In this document: positions 1 to 7,121 of the stretch, one piece after another
How positions within the stretch are numbered: position 1 is the stretch's first letter
Layout: each line of letters starts with the position of its first letter
DNA from: Scatomorpha sp040765295
GTDB lineage: Bacteria; Bacillota; Clostridia; Oscillospirales; Oscillospiraceae
Reading direction: 5' to 3'
Length of the DNA stretch: 64,000 bases
Assembly: GCA_040765295.1 (NCBI GenBank)
Contig: JAXGSB010000001.1
Location: 1,488,001-1,552,000, forward strand
Position numbers and translations under genes: made by a program
Notes under the pieces: generated by a model
The model's input: the letters and a program-made list of their open reading frames with translations, nothing else
Database searches by the model: none
Told to the model about the DNA's origin: nothing

Positions 1-448
1 TAACAAGCGCCACAATCGTCGTGTATGCGCCCCCAATAACGGCAGGCAGGACAAAAATAAAACGGGGAATGCCGTTGGCGCTTGTATAATTTGAGCTCGC
101 GCAAAGCTCAATGCCATAGTAGAACAGCCACCAGCTGACCATGGCGACAAGGAAATTGCTGAGGATCCAGATGATTTTCTTTCCCAGGATTCCCATTCGG
201 TTGGGGAGCGCCTTGAAGCCCGGATGTTCGGCTCGGTTATAAACTAGGGGCGAGGCCAGAAAGGTTATCCAGACCATAGAGAGCCTGAGGACCTCTTCAG
301 CCCAGAAAATGGAATTGTTGAAAAATCTGGCTATGACCTGACATAACATCAGTGTCGCCATAAAGGCTGCAATCGCCATACTTGCCCAGAGCAGAATCCG
401 GTCACAGATATCTCTAATTTTTGTTATAATTTGGACTGTGTGTGAAAT
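1..448 (-). CDS. dctQ: TRAP transporter small permease, DctQ type (partial)
   Basis: This is the small membrane subunit of a tripartite ATP-independent periplasmic transporter, working with the DctP binding protein encoded just upstream. The visible 149 codons predict four hydrophobic segments. Typical DctQ landmarks are present: an early helix followed by QVIARFF, the FWAEEVLRLSMVWITF segment, and a later NGIPRFIFVLPA helix. The reading frame runs off the left edge of the window. No ATG, GTG or TTG lies in frame near the AAGGAG Shine-Dalgarno. The best-placed initiator is an ATT at 448-446, nine bases after AGGAG, which would be a rare start. A sequencing error or a far-downstream ATG is the alternative. 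The large permease DctM is expected just outside the window. The family call is strong; the start is uncertain. Confidence 0.85.
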   Translation of the reverse strand, partial: MSHTVQIITKIRDICDRILLWASMAIAAFMATLMLCQVIARFFNNSIFWAEEVLRLSMVWITFLASPLVYNRAEHPGFKALPNRMGILGKKIIWILSNFLVAMVSWWLFYYGIELCASSNYTSANGIPRFIFVLPAVIGGAYTTIVALV

Positions 449-486
449 AGCAAACCTCTCCTTTCTAAAGATGAAGTATAGTACCG

Positions 487-515
487 TGCGGAGCGACAGA
501 TAATGCCGCTCCGCA
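487..515 (-). other. Intergenic hairpin between dctP and dctQ
   Basis: A perfect 8-bp stem (TGCGGAGC / GCTCCGCA) with a 13-base loop lies between the dctP stop and dctQ. No U-run follows on the minus strand, so it is unlikely to be a full terminator. An mRNA-stabilising or attenuating hairpin that keeps the binding protein in excess over the permease is a common arrangement for such operons and is my inference here. Confidence 0.5.
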
Positions 516-549
516 GTGTTTTACGGCAGGAGAATCAGAGGTCTTGGGC

Positions 550-1581
550 TCAGGACAGAGCTCGGATTTCGGCAAAGAGATCTTCATCGCCCCAGACATT
601 CCAAATCTTCTCGGCGACGCCGTCCATTGCGGCAATCCACTCATCGCGATCGATGTCGATGATTTGAACACCTTCGTCCTGAATCTGCTTATACTTATCT
701 TCCAAGCCCTCATGAACAAGCTGCTGGTGATATTGGCCCGCCTCGAAGGCCGCCTCGAGGATTACCTCCTGCAGCTCGGGGCTGAAGCTGTTAAACTTAT
801 CCTCATTCATCAGAAGCCAGTTAGCTTCATAGACATGGTTGGTCATGTAATAGTACTTGCAGACACTGTAGTAGCCATTGTTGATAAATGAGTCAATTGT
901 CGTCTCGGCGCCGTCAACCGCGCCAGTCTGAAGACCGCTGTAGACCTCACTAAGCGTCAATGAAACCGGAGAGGCGCCAAGCGCTTTCCAGCCTTCTACA
1001 TAAGTGGTATTTTCGGGGACGCGGACGCGAAAGCCTTTAAGATCCGCCAGAGAGTCAAGCTGCTTGGTGCCATACAGACTTCTGGGTTGACGATACCAGT
1101 TGCGAGCAAGAACCCTGATATTGGTGGCATCTTCAAACTGAGAGGCAAGCTCGTCGCCGATCGATCCGTTTATGACTTTGTCAAGGTGATCCCAGTCGTC
1201 GATTACATAAGGCAGGGTAAAAATCTGCAGCGACTTGGCGAAGTTGCCGCAAATACCGGTAGCGGGAATTGTTAGGTCAATGGCGCCCATGTTAACACTC
1301 TCGACCTGTTCCTGCTCAGTGCCCAGCTGCGAGGAAGGGTAGATTGTGACCGTGATAGCTCCATTGGACTTCTCCTCAAGGAGTTCCTTGAATCGGAGGG
1401 CAGTCATTCCGGTTACGGTGGTATCTGCGTAAATTGTTGCAAACGAAAGATCAACGGCTTTGACCGGCTCGGCAGCGGGGGCCTGTGTCTCGGCGGATGT
1501 GGAGGTCGTGCTGGACTGTCCGCATGCGCAGAGTGTAAAGATCATAATAACAGCGATAAGTAAAGTGATTAGTTTTTTCAT
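550..1581 (-). CDS. dctP: TRAP transporter solute-binding lipoprotein, DctP type
   Basis: This is the extracytoplasmic substrate-binding subunit of a TRAP transporter, 343 aa, the usual length. Residues 1-20 form a lipoprotein signal peptide ending in the lipobox LCAC, so the mature protein should be anchored at Cys19. A low-complexity S/T/A/E linker follows. The DctP signature is clear: FRVRVPENTTYVEGWKALG contains the conserved arginine that salt-bridges the substrate carboxylate, and the ALGASPVSLTLSEVYSGLQTGAVDG stretch is typical. The ATG has a well-spaced AAGGAG. It follows the flavoprotein gene by 109 bp and precedes dctQ. The substrate is not identifiable from sequence; the neighbouring ureide/oxamate genes make a small carboxylate such as oxamate plausible. 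Confidence 0.93.
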   Translation of the reverse strand: MKKLITLLIAVIMIFTLCACGQSSTTSTSAETQAPAAEPVKAVDLSFATIYADTTVTGMTALRFKELLEEKSNGAITVTIYPSSQLGTEQEQVESVNMGAIDLTIPATGICGNFAKSLQIFTLPYVIDDWDHLDKVINGSIGDELASQFEDATNIRVLARNWYRQPRSLYGTKQLDSLADLKGFRVRVPENTTYVEGWKALGASPVSLTLSEVYSGLQTGAVDGAETTIDSFINNGYYSVCKYYYMTNHVYEANWLLMNEDKFNSFSPELQEVILEAAFEAGQYHQQLVHEGLEDKYKQIQDEGVQIIDIDRDEWIAAMDGVAEKIWNVWGDEDLFAEIRALS

Positions 1582-1690
1582 TTGTGGTCTCCTTTCTTGA
1601 TTTTAAGTGTTTTAAGTGTTTTTGTTCGTATGACGGGCGCGCTGGCGAATTTCTTTTTACTGTTTTCAGTGCTTCCCTCCTTTATTAGTC

Positions 1691-3334
1691 TTATTGTGCG
1701 GAAACAGTTTCCGGGCTGACGCGAAGACGGAGCGCATCTCCGTCCAGAGATATGAGGATATTGCGCCGCCATACGACATCGTTTCTTTCCGGGAAATCGC
1801 TGCGGTATAAGGCGCCGCGACTTTCCTGGCGCAGGTCTGAGCTCATCAGCTGCGTTTTCAACACGCAAATGCGATTGAGCAATTCCTGATACCGTGCGAG
1901 ATCCGCCAAGTTTTTGACTCGGACCGACGCAGCCTCATCTTCAAGTTTGGACAGGGCATCAAGTCCGGTCCGCAGGCTGGAGGCGGAACGGATGATCCCA
2001 AGAGCATCATCGGCAATCCGAAGCGATTGTTCCTTGAGATCTTGCAGGTTACCGATGCTTTCGCTGCCAAGATGTTCGGTGCGCCGAGCCAAATCTTCTT
2101 GAATCTGCATCGGTCTGAGGACAGCTTTAGGCCCAGAAAGCGCGTATTTTGCCGCGCTTCTGCCAGAAATGGCACCGAAAGACACTGTTTCCGATCCTGC
2201 ACAGCCGCCGATGCGGTTGGCACCGTGTATGCCGCCGCTTACTTCTCCTGCGGCAAATAGTCCGTCTACCTGAGTAGAGGCATCCGGACGTATTTTGACA
2301 CCTCCGAGCGTCGTGTGCACCATGGGCGCGACCTCGACGAGCTCCTCAGTAATATCGACGCCGCCTCGCTTTATGGGGTCATAAAACACATTGTGATCGA
2401 TTACGACCGATTTCCTTGGCAGACTTCGCACATCAAAGTATACCCCCCCATGGGGCGTGGGCGCACCGTGTGCGATTTCGTCGACGATAGCTCGCGCAAG
2501 CGTATCTTTCTGTAAGGTTTCGAAACTGAGCCCATGTCGGGCAAGAACATCTTCTCCGTTTTGATTGCTGATTTTCCCGCCGAGCTTTAGCATTGTTGTA
2601 CACAGGATATTGCCAAATATCGTTTTAGGGTAGATGGCACAGCAGGGCTCAAACTGCTGAAACTCCATATCTACGAGTTCCGCACCGGCTCGCAGAGCAA
2701 TGGCGTATCCATCCCCCGCCAATCCCTTGGGATATGTGGTGGCCGACTGTGTGTCTCCGCAGCCGCCTGTCGCAAGAATCACAGCAGGAGTCTTGAATAC
2801 GAGAAACTCACTGGCGTTCAAATCGATACCGACTGCGCCGCAAATAGCTCCGTCAGCTGTATATACATCCAAGATGATAACAGGACTGAGAAACACCACA
2901 CCAAGCTCGTGACACTCTTCCAGAAGCAAATCCATAAGACGCGATCCCGTCATGGCTTCCTGATGGACAAGCCGCGGCACACTGCAGCCAAGCGGGGACT
3001 GCAAGTGGTAGGCTCCTCGCTCATCGCGGTCGAAGGTGAAGCCTTGACGCTCAAAGAAGCTGACTTGCTCTCCGGCCTCTTCGACAAGCGCTTTGATAAG
3101 CGCGTTGTCATTAATCTCCGATCCGCTGCGCCTCAAGTCGGCGGAAAATAGCTCCAGACTATCCCGATCTCCGACTGCTGCGCAGAAGCCCATGATGTCC
3201 CGTGAAGCGCAGATGCCTTTTTTGTTGACCACAGTGACACGTGCTCCTGCGGCTGCAGCTTCCCGTGCGGCACGAAGTCCGGCAAGCCCTGCGCCAACGA
3301 CTAAAACATCTGTTTGTTTAACCTGATAAGTCAT
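1691..3334 (-). CDS. FAD-dependent fumarate reductase/succinate dehydrogenase-type flavoprotein
   Basis: This is a 547-aa soluble flavoprotein of the FrdA/SdhA/NadB superfamily. The N-terminal Rossmann motif VGAGLAGLRAAREAA (about residues 13-27) binds FAD. The middle holds the LATGGCGDT loop and VAPMVHTTLGGVKI, with the substrate-site His/Thr seen in fumarate reductases. The C-terminal GLFAAGEVSGGIHGANRIGG motif closes the FAD site. There is no secretion signal, no FMN or heme domain and no FrdB iron-sulfur partner nearby, so the electron donor is unknown. The start codon overlaps the stop of a short fusion ORF (ATGA), placing the gene directly behind a captured fdrA promoter and leader. Co-transcription with the TRAP genes suggests it reduces or oxidises an imported carboxylate or its product. 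The true substrate is open. Confidence 0.85.
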   Translation of the reverse strand: MTYQVKQTDVLVVGAGLAGLRAAREAAAAGARVTVVNKKGICASRDIMGFCAAVGDRDSLELFSADLRRSGSEINDNALIKALVEEAGEQVSFFERQGFTFDRDERGAYHLQSPLGCSVPRLVHQEAMTGSRLMDLLLEECHELGVVFLSPVIILDVYTADGAICGAVGIDLNASEFLVFKTPAVILATGGCGDTQSATTYPKGLAGDGYAIALRAGAELVDMEFQQFEPCCAIYPKTIFGNILCTTMLKLGGKISNQNGEDVLARHGLSFETLQKDTLARAIVDEIAHGAPTPHGGVYFDVRSLPRKSVVIDHNVFYDPIKRGGVDITEELVEVAPMVHTTLGGVKIRPDASTQVDGLFAAGEVSGGIHGANRIGGCAGSETVSFGAISGRSAAKYALSGPKAVLRPMQIQEDLARRTEHLGSESIGNLQDLKEQSLRIADDALGIIRSASSLRTGLDALSKLEDEAASVRVKNLADLARYQELLNRICVLKTQLMSSDLRQESRGALYRSDFPERNDVVWRRNILISLDGDALRLRVSPETVSAQ

Positions 3335-3480
3335 AGACGGTATCTCCCTTCATGTGTTTTGGGCAAGCAAATAATATGCCTGCCGAGCAACGACAACTTA
3401 TTCATTTGTCGCGATGCGATGCAATGGATTTTCACCTTGGAATCCATATATGTGCCACGCATGATGACTGTTTTGATCAA
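3331..3480 (-). pseudogene. fdrA'-'kinase deletion scar (49-codon fusion ORF)
   Basis: This is a TTG-initiated ORF with the same Shine-Dalgarno as fdrA at 10355. Codons 1-14 match the FdrA N-terminus MIKTVIMRGTYMDS with two silent changes. At about 3440-3447 the sequence switches, through a short TGGA/GAATCC join, into the last 30 codons of the acetate-kinase-like gene (KVKIHCIA in frame). A tandem 5-bp ATCGC duplication then shifts the frame, so the remainder reads through to a TGA that overlaps the flavoprotein ATG. It is the remnant of a second fdrA-allG-allH-kinase copy lost by internal deletion. It may still be translated and could couple translation to the flavoprotein. Confidence 0.85.
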
Positions 3481-3542
3481 AGCTCAACCTCCTTGCAGTT
3501 TTTGCTTCACATTTCGACGGCAGCTTGAAAACCCTTAAAAAC

Positions 3543-3618
3543 AAAAAAACACCGTTCCCAGTCACACTCAAGATCAAAAAAGACCGTTGCGTGATGAGAC
3601 GGTGGATAATGTTACCGT
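3543..3618 (-). promoter_or_regulatory. Attenuator leader, downstream copy (now in front of the flavoprotein operon)
   Basis: This copy is identical to the leader of fdrA. One ACCGT element (3599-3603 on the plus strand, read as its complement) can pair with any of three ACGGT elements. One is upstream (3614-3618), one is followed by six U (3583-3587), and one is followed by seven U (3551-3555). The pairings exclude each other, as in antiterminator/terminator switches. Because fdrA is deleted here, the switch would now govern the scar ORF and the flavoprotein/TRAP genes. The ligand or protein partner is unknown. Confidence 0.5.
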
Positions 3619-3735
3619 TATCAAATCTCCGGATAGCTGGCAGGGAGTTTGTCGCCACAGAGAAATGGACAGGTTTCCAATCTCACATCATTTTCATTTT
3701 TAGTGCAGGTAAATTACCAATTCTACCTTATAATT

Positions 3736-3764
3736 ATTATTAATTATGCCCTCTGTTTTGTCAA
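3736..3764 (-). promoter_or_regulatory. Predicted sigma-A promoter upstream of the duplicated leader
   Basis: TTGACA and AATAAT are separated by 17 bases on the minus strand, immediately after a hairpin that follows the DUF3870 gene. Transcription would begin near 3729 and give a leader of about 250 nt. It is identical to the promoter at 10611-10639. Confidence 0.55.
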
Positions 3765-3905
3765 GAGAGAATCCCACAGACCTGGGAGATTCTACCTTTT
3801 CTACAAAAACAACAGAAGATCCTTTGTACATAATAACGAATCACAGGGCTTTGTTTTAATAACATTCCGTGATTTTATCTCCAAGCAAGAGAGCCGGAAC
3901 CAGCG

Positions 3906-4319
3906 TTATTCTCTCTCTTCATTCGCATTCAAGCAACGCTCACACCACTTCTGATAGCTGTCAACAGCTTGCTTGTAAGCGACGACAATCGACTTCTGTA
4001 TGCCGGAGTGATATCGCGAAAAGGCTGTCAGAATCTCTTCATTATCCTCAGCAATACATCGGCCAATCATCTGTGTGCAGATAAAGTTCTTTGCGACTGC
4101 GCTGACCATCGTGACATTTGCATCGACAATCTGTGATGTTTCAACATCAATCAACAGTCCGACCGCCATGCGCTTAAAATGCTGCCCGCTGATGCTATGG
4201 TGGCTGACATTGCTCTCGCCTACAAAGTAGTGGTAACGCTTCTCTCGGAAATCATAAATATTCCTTCTTTTTTCAGAAATCTCTTTGCCATATTGATAAT
4301 CCATCTCGTCAGAGATCAT
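3906..4319 (-). CDS. DUF3870-family protein, downstream copy
   Basis: This is a small soluble protein (137 aa) whose core HYFVGESNVSHHSISGQHFKRMAVGLLIDVETSQIVDANVTM to SIVVAYKQAVDSYQKWC matches the DUF3870 pattern: a short strand, conserved G-E-S/A, then a V-D-x-x-T-x-x-I-V-D-A core and a C-terminal helix. The function of the family is unknown. It recurs beside catabolic operons, so a regulatory or accessory role is likely. The gene lies 37 bp after the kinase stop. ATG at 4319 has a strong AAGGAGGGAG eight bases away. It is a paralogue of the 10781-11194 gene: the C-terminal half is identical and the N-terminal half has about a dozen substitutions. My confidence in the family is good; no role can be assigned. 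Confidence 0.75.
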   Translation of the reverse strand: MISDEMDYQYGKEISEKRRNIYDFREKRYHYFVGESNVSHHSISGQHFKRMAVGLLIDVETSQIVDANVTMVSAVAKNFICTQMIGRCIAEDNEEILTAFSRYHSGIQKSIVVAYKQAVDSYQKWCERCLNANEERE

Positions 4320-4356
4320 CTGATTATCTCCTCCCTCCTTATGTTAGACCTATTTT

Positions 4357-5562
4357 TTATTCTTTATATGTGTTTCGGGAAAGCAAAGAATATGCCTGCC
4401 GAGCAACAACAATTTCTTCATTTGTCGCGATGCAATGGATTTTTACCTTGGAGCCCGGAGTCGACAGCTCATGAGGAGCAGGAACTTGAACATTCTTTTC
4501 ACAGTCAAGCTGTACCCCGAGGCACGAAAGAGCTGTACATATCTTTTCGCGAATATAGCTTGAGTTTTCGCCGATTCCACCTGTGAAGGCAAGATGATCC
4601 AGACCGCCGAGCTCCACATAAAATGCACCGACTGTTCTGATTACCCCAGCACAGAATACATCCAGCGCCAGCTTTGCACGATTATTCCCTTCTTCCATAG
4701 CGGCCTCGAGATCACGCACGTCATTGCTGATGCCAGATAAACCCAGCAATCCGCCAGTCTTTGTCAACCCCTCTATAATTTCGCTCTCACTCAGTCCTTG
4801 ACTTTGAAGGAAAGGAATCAGAAAAACATCTGCATCCCCAGTGCGGTTTGCGTGGACAATCCCAGTTTGCAGCGAGAATCCAAAGCTTGTATCAACACTT
4901 TTGCCGTCGGCAATCGCACAGAGGGAGCAGCTTCCGCCAAGGTGGCAAGAAATCAGCCGTCCGGTAGCTCCTTCTCGCCGCGCCAGTTCCTGAGAAATGA
5001 AACGGTGTGAAGCGCCGTGATACCCCAGCCGCTTTAGACCGAAACGCTCATACCAAATGTATGGCACACCGAAAAGTCTGCGCTCCAGAGGAATCGTACT
5101 GTGAAAGCCGGTTTCAAATGCTCCGACTCTCCGGGCAGAGGGGATAAGTTTCTCTATCAGCCGAATAACCTCAAGATATGGCCTGTTGTGTGCGGGAGCG
5201 ATGGGGGTGTATTCTTCCATCCCTGCCATGACCGGCGCCGTCAACTCGTGCACATCGAGATAGCCTTTAGCAATAACCGTTTTAAAACCGACACAATCGA
5301 TTTCATCGCGATTGTTCAGAACGCCAATTTCAGGGTCTGTGAGGCAGGTGAGAGCTCGCAGAATCCCGTCTGAGTAGTCGAGAATGGACTGCGCTTCCCG
5401 GCGGATGTTGAGATCGTCATGGACGCGCGTGTATAGAAATATTCCCGCGTCTGGACTTCCTATTCGTTCAATCCGAGAGATTGCAAGACATCGCTCTTCC
5501 GGCATGTCGAATATCCTAAACTTTAGCGATGTACTTCCAGCATTACAAACCAGTAGTTTCAT
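4357..5562 (-). CDS. Acetate/propionate-kinase-family protein with altered active site
   Basis: This is a 401-aa ASKHA-fold acyl-phosphate kinase, normally ADP + acyl phosphate to ATP + carboxylate. It shows the family signatures: VCNAGSTSLKF at residues 5-15, GYHGASH at 180-186, FTGGIGENSS at 326-335 and ATNEE near 380. By alignment to Methanosarcina AckA, N7, H125, H182, R240 and the C-terminal Glu are kept. The acetate-contacting Arg91 is Lys94 and catalytic Asp148 is Glu150, within GAFETGFH. These changes suggest a different acceptor. The start is the ATG giving MKLLVCNAG, with AAAGGA upstream. A GTG nine codons earlier lies inside the structured leader and is not needed. In the allFGH context, carbamoyl phosphate is a candidate substrate; acetyl or another acyl phosphate remains possible. 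Confidence 0.88.
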   Translation of the reverse strand: MKLLVCNAGSTSLKFRIFDMPEERCLAISRIERIGSPDAGIFLYTRVHDDLNIRREAQSILDYSDGILRALTCLTDPEIGVLNNRDEIDCVGFKTVIAKGYLDVHELTAPVMAGMEEYTPIAPAHNRPYLEVIRLIEKLIPSARRVGAFETGFHSTIPLERRLFGVPYIWYERFGLKRLGYHGASHRFISQELARREGATGRLISCHLGGSCSLCAIADGKSVDTSFGFSLQTGIVHANRTGDADVFLIPFLQSQGLSESEIIEGLTKTGGLLGLSGISNDVRDLEAAMEEGNNRAKLALDVFCAGVIRTVGAFYVELGGLDHLAFTGGIGENSSYIREKICTALSCLGVQLDCEKNVQVPAPHELSTPGSKVKIHCIATNEEIVVARQAYSLLSRNTYKE

Positions 5563-5572
5563 GTTTATGGCC

Positions 5573-5808
5573 ATTCCTTTCCGCTGCACTCAAAAGCACC
5601 AAATTGAAAGTTAAGCAGTTGCCTCTAAGGCAGCAAATCATAATTTTTTAGGATATGCTTGAGAAAACAGGCACACTACAGAAAATGTGGAAATCGGCAG
5701 GCTCAAGCATGCGTCGGTCTTAATGTTTGTGTGTGCCGGATAAGTTTTCAAGCACCAATGAATAGAACCTTACTCCCTGTTCCATTAATCTTTAGAGAAG
5801 TGGACTGC
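5573..5808 (-). ncRNA. Candidate cis-regulatory RNA leader, kinase copy
   Basis: About 235 nt upstream of the kinase closely resemble 8543-8766 upstream of allG. In RNA sense, GGCACAC (5737-5731) pairs with GTGTGCC (5676-5670), and AUGCUUGAG (5710-5702) pairs with CUCAAGCAU (5663-5655). The two helices interleave, which is the topology of a pseudoknot. An upstream GUGCUUGAAA (about 5756-5747) can compete for the second helix. The U-GCUGCC element near 5630 can also pair with GCAGC beside the Shine-Dalgarno. I do not recognise it as a named riboswitch class. Confidence 0.55.
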
Positions 5809-6236
5809 TTCAATCTTTCAGTGAGCGTTCTAGCTCTACCTGCTCGCCCTAAATACTGCCCTGATGATATGGGTAATGCTCAAAATCGCTACCCTCATCT
5901 GCTGCGTGACAGATATCACAAATCTTTTGTTGTCACCCGTATCGCCCGTATCGCCTCGCTATCAGGGCATGATATCCACTAACAAGGAAATTCTTTGCGC
6001 TTGTAGATGGAAAAATGTGTGCTGAACAAGCTGATAAGCTCTACATCGAAAGGCTGATTACCCTCCGGCACGCTGTGAGGTTTCTGTTAAATAGGCTTTT
6101 TATTCTCCAGCAGGGTCATTTAGCACAATCTTATTTTGCCTGCTTTCCGAGGAATTTTAGTTTGTGCGCACTTTTTTGGAGCGATATCCAAACTACAATG
6201 TTTCAACCCGATGCCTCATCTTTTAAGTAAAACAGT
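5809..6236 (-). other. Unexplained 430-bp gap between allH and the kinase leader
   Basis: I find no convincing coding region on either strand. The stretch holds a perfect 9-bp tandem repeat CCCGTATCG (5936-5953) and stop codons in all frames. Given the duplication history next door, it may be the remains of a lost gene, but I cannot identify it. No clear promoter or terminator was seen. Confidence 0.4.
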
Positions 6237-7121
6237 TCATACCTGCAGTTCTGTGAGTATTTTGAGTCCGGTGACAATGCCGCAGAGTTGATCCAAGCCC
6301 GAGCTTCCCCCTATGCTGGCCAAAGTTCGGACAGAGCTGTAGTCTCGTTGAAGTAGGACATCATACATTGCTGCTGTCAGAGGAGCCGATTGCCATCCCT
6401 CGAATGCAGGTTTGACAAAACTCCAGCCCCAAGGATTTGTCTGAGAAGGTGAAATGTTGCTTGCAAGGGCTGATAGGAAGTCCGAGACAAAGGCTTTTTC
6501 CCGTTCATTCAATGAAATCATGCCAAATAAAGCAATCATTCCGGTCAGAAAGTCGTCCCCGGCGGGACTCAGTCCCATTCCAAGGCCGCACAGAGATGCC
6601 GCATATTCTGCGGCAACCCTGCTGTTACCAAGCCGAGCTGCACCGAACATACCTTCGATCTGTGTCTGAAACGACTCGTGTGCAAAGTTCTCTGCCCAGC
6701 TATTCTCCGATGAGGGCAGAGAAAGAATCACTGAAATCAGGGATGTTTTATGGGCACGAGAGAGGAAAACGGATAGTTGGCTTAATGCCTCCTGCCGCTG
6801 AGCATCCGAGCAGGGAAAGCGCGTTTTGATTCGGAGATCCTTCCGAAGTCGCATGTTGGAAAAACACACGGTTTCACCTTCGATTTGCAGTTGACTTCCT
6901 TGCCAAACTGTCCGCCATCCGGGCCTTACACGAAATTGAATCGGCTCCAGTCCCTTTGTTACAATTCCAAGTGGGGTGGCGTAGGGGGCCTCGTATAGCG
7001 TAACGCAATAAGGGGGGTAGGATAAGCTCAGGCTTTTCGATAAAACGGCATTCACTGTACCGGATTTTGTAGTCACACAGCGAAAAGCAAGGGCACCGAC
7101 GTCAAGCGCCTTGCAACTCAA
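6237..7121 (-). CDS. allH: DUF2877 protein, AllH/YlbF-like subunit of oxamate carbamoyltransferase
   Basis: This is a 294-aa protein of the DUF2877 family. The family hallmark GLGMGLSPAGDDFLTGMIA (about residues 190-208) is intact, together with the NPWGWSFVKPAFEG and GGSSGLDQLCGIVTGLK stretches near the C-terminus. In E. coli the homologue YlbF/AllH acts with FdrA/AllF and YlbE/AllG in the oxamate carbamoyltransferase step of anaerobic allantoin use. The TTG start overlaps the allG stop (TTGA), with AGGAAGAGGAAA serving as ribosome-binding site inside allG, so the two are translationally coupled. The assignment rests on family and neighbourhood; catalytic residues are not established. Confidence 0.87.
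   Translation of the reverse strand: MSCKALDVGALAFRCVTTKSGTVNAVLSKSLSLSYPPYCVTLYEAPYATPLGIVTKGLEPIQFRVRPGWRTVWQGSQLQIEGETVCFSNMRLRKDLRIKTRFPCSDAQRQEALSQLSVFLSRAHKTSLISVILSLPSSENSWAENFAHESFQTQIEGMFGAARLGNSRVAAEYAASLCGLGMGLSPAGDDFLTGMIALFGMISLNEREKAFVSDFLSALASNISPSQTNPWGWSFVKPAFEGWQSAPLTAAMYDVLLQRDYSSVRTLASIGGSSGLDQLCGIVTGLKILTELQV

Larger units (their letters stand above)
3459..4057 (-). repeat. 599-bp direct repeat, downstream copy
   Basis: This stretch is base-for-base identical to 10334-10932 (offset 6,875 bp). It covers the fdrA ribosome-binding site, the attenuator leader, its promoter and the 3' half of the DUF3870 gene. Outside these limits the two copies are diverged at scattered sites, so the identity is locally elevated. 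Confidence 0.9.

Noticed and set aside
3398..3658. An 86-codon minus-strand frame in the duplicated leader (and its relative at 10231-10533)
   Set aside because: It crosses the attenuator hairpins and shows no protein-like conservation. The repeats are conserved as DNA or RNA.
5563..5589. Identical MQRKG N-terminal extension on both the kinase and AllG
   Set aside because: The shared residues come from the duplicated RNA leader, read from a GTG upstream of the true Shine-Dalgarno. The family alignments and spacing favour the ATG nine codons later in both genes.
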